A DNA stretch of 64,000 nt, from NCBI GenBank assembly GCA_944739405.2, contig OX123197.2, positions 1,371,501 through 1,435,500 of the forward strand, read 5' to 3'. The stretch comes from Euclidia mi. Its lineage: Eukaryota > Arthropoda > Insecta > Lepidoptera > Erebidae. The translations under genes and the position numbers were made by a program. How positions within the stretch are numbered: position 1 is the first letter of the stretch; each line of letters begins with the position of its first letter. The notes under the pieces were generated by a model. It did not search any database and was not told where the DNA came from. It worked only from the letters and a program-made list of their open reading frames with translations. This document shows, piece after piece, positions 55,977 through 64,000 of the stretch.

Positions 55977-56556
55977 CTTTTTGTTTTTTTTTTTTTTTTT
56001 TCCCGCCCTGGGGGATGGGCGAAGGGGACTGTCAGACTCTTACTGACTAAAAACCAACCCGTGTGCCTCATGTACCCATGTGTCGGAGGGTCGGGTTTCG
56101 CCCAAGCATACGTCGCAACCCTCCGACGGGTATTGGCCCGCCAGATGGTCCGGCGGGCCCCGAACAAAACCCCTTGGCGGCGGATGATGGTGTTGGGCTC
56201 CGCCGCCAAAACACCAAGCGGCCGCAGAGGATAGGGAGGACGGCAACGCAACACCGCATCTCCTCTTCCTCTGCGGCCCCACCGCAACGCATCGAATGGT
56301 GCGCCCCCATTTGGTCGCGGGAGATAGGGCGCGCGGCAACGCAACACCGACACGCCTCTCCTCCCGCGACCACGCCCGACTGCGAGGGACAGACAAAACT
56401 GTCCCCCGCACCCGCACCGTTGGACGCATCCTGCGCAGGCCCCGTCAAGCCCACGCGGAGCGTCCCCTCCTGGATCCCTCTTAGCTTCACCGCGGGTCAC
56501 CAATCCACGGTTACTGAGCCCCACCACCACGACAAGGTGGAGATCCCACGGGGGGA
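55977..56556 (-). mobile_element. GC-rich poly(A) retroposon, copy 1 of a tandem pair
   Basis: Poly-T on the plus strand (about 55978-56001) marks the 3' end. The 5' end reads CCCCCCGTGGGATCTCCACC on the minus strand. Flanked by CTATTTATCAACT (55964-55976 and 56557-56569). The body has inverted or repeated GC blocks (ggcggcggatgatggtgttg; cgcggcaacgcaacaccg). It has no protein I can support, although long frames exist on both strands owing to GC content. Confidence 0.85.
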
Positions 56557-56569
56557 CTATTTATCAACT

Positions 56570-57185
56570 TTTTTTTTTTTTTTTTTTTTTTTGGTATCGG
56601 GTTGGAAAATCCTCATGGAGTCCCTTCGCCCCGGGGGGGAAGGACGAAGGGGACTGTCAGACTCTTACTGACTAAAAACCAACCCGTGCTCCTCATGTAC
56701 CCATGTGTCGGAGGGTAGGGTTTCACCAAAGCATTCCTCGCTACCCCCGACAGGTATTGGCCTGCCAGATGGTCAGGCGGGCCCCGAACGAAACCCCCTT
56801 GGCGGCGGATGAAGGTGTTGGGCTCCGCCGCCAAAACACCCAGCGGCCGCAGAGGATAGGGAGGACGGCAACGCAACACCGCATCTCCTCTTCCTCTGCG
56901 GCCCCCCCGCGACGCAACGATGGTGCGCCCCCATTTGGTCGCGGGAGATAGGGCGCGGGGCAACGCAACACCCACACGCCTCTCCTCCCGCGACCGCACC
57001 CGACTGCGAGGGACAGACAGAACTGTCCCCCGCACCCGCACCATGGGACGCATCCTACGCAGGCCTCTACTAAGCCCACGTGGAGCGTCCCCTCCCGGGA
57101 TCCCGCTTAGCTTCACCGTGGGTGGCTTCTAACCCACGGTTACTGAGCCCCCCCACCACGACAAGGTGGAGATCCCACGGGGGGG
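56570..57185 (-). mobile_element. GC-rich poly(A) retroposon, copy 2 of a tandem pair
   Basis: Same family and orientation as copy 1, about 95 percent alike by eye, with its own poly-T (56568-56592) and 5' end. The third target copy CTATTTATCAACT is at 57186-57198. It retains a longer 3' segment (ggtatcgggttggaaaatcc, ctcatggagtcccttcgccc). Confidence 0.85.
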
Positions 57186-57198
57186 CTATTTATCAACT

Positions 57199-57535
57199 CT
57201 GTGTTGTACTTTTCTAAGTCTAATAACAATTCTGAACGCTCAGAAACTAAAACTTTATATTGCTGGGATGTTACTTTATTTTTCTTGTATTGTTTTAGGC
57301 TAAAGATTAGTTTCCTAATGTGTTTGTTTAGTTTATTATATTTTCTATGTCGTTTCAGGCCACTTGTGTTTAATTTAAATGGTTTAGTAGATCTGTGACC
57401 TAAGCTAGTACCTACAACCTCTGTATAAAGGTTCTGAGTTTTTCTACTGTTTAATTCCTCAACAGTCTGTTCTAGGGATTTAATATTTATTATTGATTGT
57501 TCTAAACAGCATTCAAGTTCCCTAATGCGACTCAT
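57199..57535 (-). pseudogene. LINE-E ORF1, N-terminal coiled-coil part
   Basis: From ATG at 57535: MSRIRELECCLEQSIINIKS, a leucine-rich helix (LEQTVEELNSRKTQN), a basic stretch (GLKRHRKYNKLNKHIRKLIF) and SERSELLLDLEKYNTELINS up to the retroposon insertion. The last codons (ELINS) are the target duplication, and the frame continues in 55963-55027. The basic, coiled-coil layout fits an RNA-binding LINE ORF1 protein. Confidence 0.75.
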
Positions 57536-57557
57536 AGACCATGAATGGCCATCATTG

Positions 57558-57854
57558 CTAGCTAGTCAATAAGTGTATTTCCCCCTGTAACCTATCTCGC
57601 TGGGCCAGTGTGTCCATATACACAATATGGAGTTCTGCGAGCTGAGCCTTCAGGTTGGAAACCCTATCGTTGACAATCCTGATGTCCTCTTCACAGTCTG
57701 CACGCTCCTTCAGTAGGTGTATATTCTCCTCCTGGCACTTCTTTAATTCTATCAAGGTTATTCTCAGCTTGTTCTCTAGATCCTTCGCTGTGGCCTTCCG
57801 GGTCATCATAGTGCTCATTGTGGAATGGCTCATAGCCAAGGATACGCCAAACAC
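57558..57854 (-). pseudogene. Upstream coiled-coil frame of LINE-E
   Basis: A 98-codon frame from ATG at 57854 or a later Met: KATAKDLENKLRITLIELKK, CQEENIHLLKERADCEEDIR and AELHIVYMDTLAQRDRLQGE are heptad-rich helices. It ends 23 bp before the ORF1 ATG, in a different frame. It may be a first small ORF of the LINE or the true N-terminus separated by an indel. No homologous family is known to me. Confidence 0.5.
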
Positions 57855-57900
57855 CTATGGACAGAAAGATAAACAAGATGTCAGAAAAGAGATAAGTCAG

Positions 57901-58808
57901 TAATGAGTAGGAGTTTATAGATATAGATAAATAAATAAATATATTTATTTAAATAAATACCTATTTATAGCTAGAAGGACAGTAGACAAATAACAGAAAA
58001 GGAAAAATATTATTGAAAGTAAAGGTGTTATTCAATTTTTAATTAATTAGGCAAAATATGTAGGTAGTAAATGAAAAATATAATCTTGGCAAATTTACTA
58101 ATTTGTATCAATTTTTATATTATATTACTTATAAAGATATTATATATAGGGGCCTTGTTAAAGATATAAACACTTAGATAAATGTGAAGTGTAAGTGTAG
58201 TAGGTGTTTGTATGGGGCGTTTGTTCAGTCTTCGATTTTGCTTCCACGTCTTGTCAAGCAAAAGGAGACAGAAACTGTGCCAGTGTGTGATGGACGAAGC
58301 TCACGTTGGTGTGAGCCGAGTAAATGTGTGATGAGGAGTGTAAGTTAATAAGTAAGATACTCCCCGGGTTTAAAGATGATTTCAAATCCGTCCGTTGACA
58401 CCTGGTAGTAGATCTGTCCGCCAAAAACTGTTCGTATCGACGTTTCAAACACCAAACTCAATGTCTTTCACAATTTTATGCACAGTATGATAACATAAAT
58501 GATATTTAAGCATTTAATATTCATTTAAAATAAAATAAATCTCATATAATATACTATATACTACTGGCAACACCTTGGAATCAACATGAATTCATATTTT
58601 CTTGCAAATTTACATTTTATTTTGTATAACAGTTTTGCGGTACAATTTATATAGTAAAACAACTAAAAGAAGATACAATATCCGATAAATATACAGACAT
58701 AATTTATAAAAACCATAAAATCAGAAGAAATAGTATTTAGAAAAACATAGCGAAGATGACACCTTGTGTCAAATGGAAAATTGTAAACAATAATAAATAA
58801 TGATAATA
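57901..58808. other. LINE-E 5' region and AT-rich DNA
   Basis: 58200-58480 is less AT-rich (tgtgatggacgaagctcacg) and may be LINE-E 5' UTR. The rest is AT-rich. 58790-58808 has (AAT)-like repeats next to the R4/Dong-like element. Confidence 0.4.
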
Positions 58809-58819
58809 TCAAGAAATAT

Positions 58820-59048
58820 AGGGTGCATAGGGTTCCCACCAAAAACTTAGGGTCCCAAGCCAACCTCACCTGCAAGTGGTGCACCTGCCGATCAACGGAC
58901 GAGGCTCTGGCAAACAAAATATCCCGATAAGCGGCAATAGGCTCGCCACCTATTACGTGGGATCAAAACACTGGCGAAAAGTGGGCGTTTAGTATGCCTC
59001 TGCTTACCCCTTCGGGGAAACAGGCGTGAGTCTATGTATGTATGTATG
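58820..59048 (+). mobile_element. Full-length SINE of the 4685 family
   Basis: Flanked by TCAAGAAATAT (58809-58819, 59049-59059). Starts agggtgcatagggttcccac and ends ggcgtgagtctatgtatgta with extra tatg units. It separates the (AAT)n-like flank from the start of the R4/Dong-like ORF. Confidence 0.9.
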
Positions 59049-59061
59049 TCAAGAAATATGT

Positions 59062-62000
59062 ATGTTGACGAGAGCCAGAGCAGCAGTCGCACGACTTAGA
59101 CCCCCGGACTCGTCGCTCAGCTCCGCCTCACAGCTGCCGGCACCAGCGCCAGCATCGCCGAGTGTTGAGGCGTCGAGCTCGTCGAGCGACGAGTATTTTT
59201 CCCCGCCGTCGTCGCCACCACCAGCACGTCGCCGGGGAAGAGGCCGGCCACCCTTACGCTTGGGACCCCGAGAGCCACCGGTTTCGAACTGGGCCCCCGC
59301 TACCGGTGGTAATGTGCACCGCATGAGATGGACACAATCCATGAACGAAAATGTCATGCGGGCATATTTTGTGGCTACAGAGGGAGGTACTAACCTTACG
59401 GCGTACCGTGATCGCATGCTGTCTCTGTTTCAGGGCTTGGAACCGGCTGTCAACGTCTCGGCACAGCGACTGTCGGATCAAGTGCGAGCCATCCAGCGCT
59501 GCCGCCTGCTTGATGACGACGCACTTGAGAGGCTACGCTCAGACTTGCCAGTTATCCCTGCCAACCAACCTCCTACACGCAATGTAGCTTCAGTGCCAAA
59601 CATATTGCACAGACAACAAGAAGGAGATGAAGAGGTGGTAGACAGGGATACACAAGTAAGTACCCAGTGCATTGATAAGAGAAGGAGTGCTTTGGAGTGT
59701 GCCATTGGGGAATATCGGTACGTTGCATTGCAAGACAGACCTCGGCTGCCGCGTTTGCCCACGCATAAAAAGAATATGGCGCTTGTGTGTGCCCTGGATT
59801 CACTATTGCCTATTTACTTAGACAATAGTGAAAATCTTAGGGATACGCACTCAATTCTGTACTGTGCGGCTGTAGCGGCATGTCGAGTAGCTAATATTGA
59901 AATAGGAAACAGTTTTGATATTGCTCCTCGAGATGCCGTCCCGGCTTGGCAGCGTATAATTGAGCGGCGTATTGCTGAGACCAGGGCACTCATAGGCAAA
60001 CTAATCTGCTTCAGGTCGGGCAATACCCGCCCGAGAGTGATGCGTTTTGTGAACCGGGCGTTTAAAGGAACGGGACTCCGTCCTCAAGAGTATGTGTCAC
60101 GGGTCACAGAACGCATCGACCTCCTGAAGCAGAAAGTTTATGCGTGGGCAAATCGTATCAAACGATACAAGAAAAGGGTAGCCCGATACTCCCAAAATCG
60201 CGCATTCCAAAGAGATGAGAAGTTGGTTTATAGAAATTGGGAGCGACCTGACCCACGTGTGGATGATGGAAGTCGGCCAGATGATGCGAATACGATTGAA
60301 TTTTGGCGCAGCATATGGTCGACTCCCATCAGCCATACGGAAGATGACTGGATTAGAGATGTTAAACGATCATGTGAGGCAATACCTCACATGGAGCCCG
60401 TAGCCATTGACACCACAGATGTATATTGTGCAGTCCGTCAGTTAGCCAACTGGAAATCGGCAGGACCGTTGGACCGACCGGCTGCACAATTTTTTGTTAA
60501 AATGGCTACGCAGTGCACATGCTCGTTTGGCTTCTCAATTTCAGTCATCTCTGGATTCAGGGTCGCTGCCTATTTTTATGACAACTGGCGTAACTCATCT
60601 GCTCTTTAAGGCTGGTAGTACCACGGAGCCTACGAACTATAGGCCTATAACTTGCCTGCCTACAATGTATAAAGTTTTTACATCCATTTTGAGAACGAAA
60701 TTAGAAGCACATATATTTAGAAATAACATCTTATCTGTATCTCAAAATGGATGTAGAAGCGGGGCCCGTGGTACTAAAGAGCTACTCCTTATTGACATGA
60801 CCATAAGCCAACAGGTTCGCCGTAGTCGAAAGAATCTGGCGACATGCTGGATAGACTATAAGAAGGCCTATGACTCTGTGCCACATACGTGGCTCTTGAG
60901 GGTGCTGGAGTTGTACTAAGTTGATGCAACTCTATGCGCCCTCTTGAAGGCATGTATGGGGCAGTGGAGTACGGTGCTTCGCTATCCAGGGTGTCGACAG
61001 CCTTGCGGGTATGGCGTACCTATAAGGATCAAGCGGGGTATTTTCCAAGGCGACAGCTGGAGTCCACTATGGTTTTGCCTTGCACTGAACCCACTGAGCA
61101 CTTTGCTCGAAAGTTCAGGGCTAGGCTATAGATTGCAGAGTAGAGGTCAAGTTATTTCCCACCTCCTTTTCATGGATGACCTCAAAATATTTGCCTCCAC
61201 TGACCCCCAATTAACTGAGTTACTAAAGATAACTGAAAGCTTTAGTAATTCAATTAAGATGGGGTTCGGTGTGGATAAATGTGCGGTCATGCATGTAAGG
61301 CGAGGCAGGAGTGTGGAATCTGATGGTATAGAACTTTCAGATTTTACACAACTTAGATCACTCTCTGCAACTGAAACCTATAAATATCTGGGTATGTCGC
61401 AGGCATTATGCATTGATGAGGCTGGCATGAAACAGTCGTTGCAGGCGCGTTTCTTTGGCCGCCTGAAGAAAGTTTTAAAAAGCTTTCTTTCGGGCGGAAA
61501 TAAGGTGCGTGCCTGTAACGGTTGGGCCATGCCGGTCTTAATGTACTCCTTCGGCATACTCAGATGGACTCAGACGGAATTGGACGCCTTGGATAGGAAA
61601 GTTCGTTGTCTACTCACCACATACCGGATGCATCACCCGCGTTCGTCAGTGATGAGATTGTACATCCCGCGGAAGTGCGGGGGTCGGGGCTTCTTAAGTG
61701 CCTAGACCCTCCACTATCGCGAGGTGTGCAATCTCAGAGAATACTTTCTCCACACTGCCGCGGGTGTGCACCAAGATGTGGTTGCTGTGGACAACGGACT
61801 TACCCCGCTGGGTCTGGCCAAAGAGAACTGGCGCAAACCTGCCGTACTTGGTGTAGAGGAGCGCAGGGAGGTATGGAGGGGCAAAGAGCTGCATGGACGA
61901 TTTTACCGGGCCTTGCATGGGCCCGATGTAGATTTTCCAGCTTCGATGTCCTGGCTGCGTTTCGGCGATCTTTTCGCCGAAACAGAAGGTTTTGTATTTG

Positions 62001-62653
62001 CAATTATGGACGAAGTTATCATGACGAACAACTACTGGAAGTATATTCTGAGGGATGGGACGGTCGACATATGTCGGGCATGTCACCAGCCTGGTGAATC
62101 GCTCAGACATATAGTATCCGGTTGTTCTCGTCTTGCCAACTTCGAATATTTGCATAGACACAACCAAGTAGCCAGGATTGTCCATCAGCAACTTGCCTTA
62201 AAGTACCAACTTGTCGACTCCGAAGTACCGTACTACAGGTATGTGCCCGACCCAGTTCTTGAAAATGGTCGTGCTACTCTGTACTGGGATCGGTCTATCA
62301 TTACTGACAGAACTATTGCGGCTAACAAGCCGGACATAGTGGTGATAGACCGATTAGAGCGCCTTGCAATGATCATCGACGTCACCATACCCCATGACGA
62401 GAATCTCGTGAAAGCCGAAAAAGATAAACAAATGAAGTATTTGAACCTGGCTCACGAGATTGTCGACATGTGGGATGTTGACTCGGCGATCATTGTACCG
62501 ATAGTCGTGACCGTGAATGGTCTTATTGCCAAGAGCGTCGACCACCACCTCAAGAGGCTCTCGTTAGACGGCTGGATCAAGTCCTCTATACAGAAGGCAG
62601 TATTGCTGGACACGACACGCATCGTTCGGAGGTTCCTCTCTCTGGAGCCCTAA
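59062..62653 (+). pseudogene. R4/Dong-like LINE ORF (RT plus C-terminal restriction-like endonuclease)
   Basis: Likely starts at ATG 59062 (MLTRARAAVARLR), since the earlier in-frame ATGs lie in the SINE. The N-terminus is Ser/Pro-rich with RRRGRGRPPLRLGPREPP (AT-hook-like), then a region with YVALQDRPRLPRLPTHKKNM. RT: RQLANWKSAGPL, TEPTNYRPITCLPTMYKVFT, motif A CWIDYKKAYDSVPH, motif B GIFQGDSWSPLWFCLAL, catalytic FMDDLKIFA. The C-terminus has a zinc-like CRACHQPGESLRHIVSGC, then KPDIVVIDRLERLAMIIDVT and PHDENLVKAEKDK, the PD-(D/E)XK-type endonuclease of R2/R4/Dong LINEs. Lesions: a frameshift near 60495-60505, TAA at 60917 and TAG at 61703. About 1,190 codons; otherwise complete. Confidence 0.9.
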
Positions 62654-62790
62654 CCACCGGTAGCTTGGTCCCTGTGCCCGATGCCGGTGGGTCTCCGTGG
62701 TCCTGTTTTATATAGTTAATTTTTTTTTTGTTAAGTGATTTAATTATATAAAATAAGATCAATGAGAATGAAAATAAATAAAGAGGAATA
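62654..62790 (+). other. 3' end of the R4/Dong-like LINE
   Basis: Short GC-rich 3' UTR (accggtagcttggtccctgt, gatgccggtgggtctccgtg) followed by AT-rich flank. The exact 3' junction is not clear. Confidence 0.5.
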
Positions 62791-62794
62791 ATAA

Positions 62795-63830
62795 TATAAT
62801 ACTTTATTGGCACAATTTACAATGATAAGTACATTTACAAACAGTGAGAAGTAATTCATTAAAAATAAATAAAAGAGACAGAAAAAAGGAATCAACATAC
62901 ACACACTCTAAATACGAAGAAAAGAAATCTGTGCCAAAGGGCCAACAGCTCAGCAACATGTTAGGCAGCGGCGAAACCACTGTCTAACGCTGATTTTCAG
63001 CTGCAGCCTGAGCAAGTACGCTCACAACAAAATAAATAATCATTAAAATAAAAATACCTTCATGAACATTAAACAGCAGCTACATAAAATAATAAAAACA
63101 TAAAATTATAAAGTCATTCATAAAAGTAAAATAAAATCATGAAACAATCGATTAAAAGAAAAAAAATATAACAATAGCAGTCTAGGGATAAAATATTATT
63201 GTAATAACATTAAAACATTTAGGTAAAATCAAAATTGATAATGTTATTGAATTAAATATAAAAAACATAATTAAAATTCTCATAATATAACAATAAAACA
63301 AAATATTCGATTAAAACAAACAAAAAATATCTTAAAGCGGTTCATTTTAAAACAAATTTTATAAGATAGTTTATATAGCGGTTGCAGCAATATTTACATT
63401 ATTATATTTTTTCTGATAGTCAAGCAGGTATTCTTTCAGTTTCAATTTAAAAGTAACATAATAAACTAGGGACATATACATATAAACATTTTTAAGTGCT
63501 GGATGGAACTTTAAAACTTACGTGATAGAATTTACATAGCAATATTCTAAGCTTACTACAGATGTAATCAATATGTGAAGACCATGAAAAACTTTCATCT
63601 ACATTTATTCCAAGATATGTGACACTTTCTGCTTGTTCTATTGGTTTACATTTACAGTTTGAATTATTTTTATGCATACACTCATAGCTATGGGTAAAAA
63701 TGGGAGGGCATGTTTAAGTCTGATGTATATATGGGGAATGTAACATCAACAGCTTAGTTTTGTCACCATTAAGAACGATACCGTAGTCATGAGACCACTT
63801 TACTACTGCGACTACGTCCTGTTGTAGAGA
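62795..63830 (-). pseudogene. LINE-G, RT end and 3' UTR
   Basis: The 3' end at about 62795-62815 (aataatataatactttattg on the plus strand) has the TTTATTGGCACA-type terminus. About 650 bases of AT-rich 3' UTR follow upstream, then the minus frame 63677-63492: SVTYLGINVDESFSWSSHID and LRILLCKFYHVSFKVPSS, the RT thumb. Before it (63690-63830) another frame reads DVVAVVKWSHDYGIVLNGDK. The FADD box and everything upstream are missing: truncation occurs near 63830. Same broad CR1/Jockey group. Confidence 0.7.
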
Positions 63831-64000
63831 TCATAAGAATTTGCCTTTCACATCTATACTAAATAATCACACGCGCTTCACCACAGCGAACGAACCTACT
63901 ATCATCACACAAAACCAATAATCCACTCACCTTTTACCATAAAATAACCCTCAAGCATTGACCAAAGGACACATACAAGCCCGCGCCATATAATCTGTTA
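63831..64000. other. Window end, no feature
   Basis: Unrecognised sequence. Confidence 0.5.

Larger units (their letters stand above)
51800..57900 (-). mobile_element. LINE-E: second near full-length LINE, with three nested insertions
   Basis: Order on the minus strand: a coiled-coil frame (57854-57558), ORF1 (57535-57199 and 55963-55027), ORF2 endonuclease (about 55025-53855), RT (53334-51829) and 3' UTR. Insertions are two tandem poly(A) retroposons (55977-57185) and a 506-bp element (53342-53847). The intrinsic length is roughly 4.4 kb. Same general architecture as LINE-A (esterase-type ORF1, APE endonuclease, FADD RT) but a different family. Confidence 0.8.

Noticed and set aside
55977..57185. 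Long overlapping frames on both strands (up to about 200 codons)
   Set aside because: They lie in GC-rich poly(A) retroposons, differ between the two copies and show no domain.

Overview
This is eukaryotic DNA, almost certainly from a moth or butterfly. It has no bacterial gene organisation, is AT-rich, and is packed with lepidopteran-style repeats: tRNA-derived SINEs whose tails end in (TATG)n, RTE, CR1/Jockey-like and R4/Dong-like LINE remnants, and several short TIR elements. The only convincing host coding sequence is one internal exon at 132-297 (+). It encodes 55 residues of an ANF-receptor-type ligand-binding domain, so it probably belongs to a receptor guanylate cyclase or natriuretic-peptide-receptor-like gene. 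The rest of the window is probably its intron plus intergenic DNA. A TATA/CRE promoter-like block with a splice donor at 41179-41330 is the only other host-like signal.

Layout. 1-12144: the host exon, then SINEs, LINE tails, a nested SINE > LINE > MITE stack (about 3770-4402) and AT-rich DNA. 12145-37273: one nearly full-length minus-strand LINE (LINE-A, about 4.9 kb of its own sequence). It is split into three collinear pieces by two copies, in opposite orientation, of a large TIR element (13807-24124 and 26322-36192). 37274-44450: more repeats, an RTE LINE fragment inserted in another LINE, the promoter-like block, and a Jockey-like LINE broken by one stop codon. 44450-51600: SINEs, LINE tails and a foldback TIR element with an 8-bp target duplication. 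51800-57900: a second minus-strand LINE (LINE-E) with ORF1, endonuclease and RT. It is interrupted by a 506-bp insertion and by two tandem GC-rich poly(A) retroposons. 58820-62790: a SINE beside an R4/Dong-like LINE with a C-terminal restriction-like endonuclease. 62795-end: the 3' part of another LINE.

The most notable structure is the pair of inverted large elements. Each arm is bounded by AGGGTCTAGTAC / GTACTAGACCCT and sits in a 3-bp CWG target (CTG/CTG on the right copy, CAG/CTG on the left). After removing insertions private to one arm, both reduce to about 8.36 kb. The arms carry the same degenerate genes, minisatellite, hairpin and SINEs. LINE-A can be read across both insertion sites with its frame kept. 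LINE-A itself lies in an older repeat with a TATATAG duplication, and an uninterrupted copy of that repeat is at 8956-9170. The insertion order can therefore be read directly from the sequence. All coordinates, motifs and comparisons were read by eye; no alignment or database search was run.
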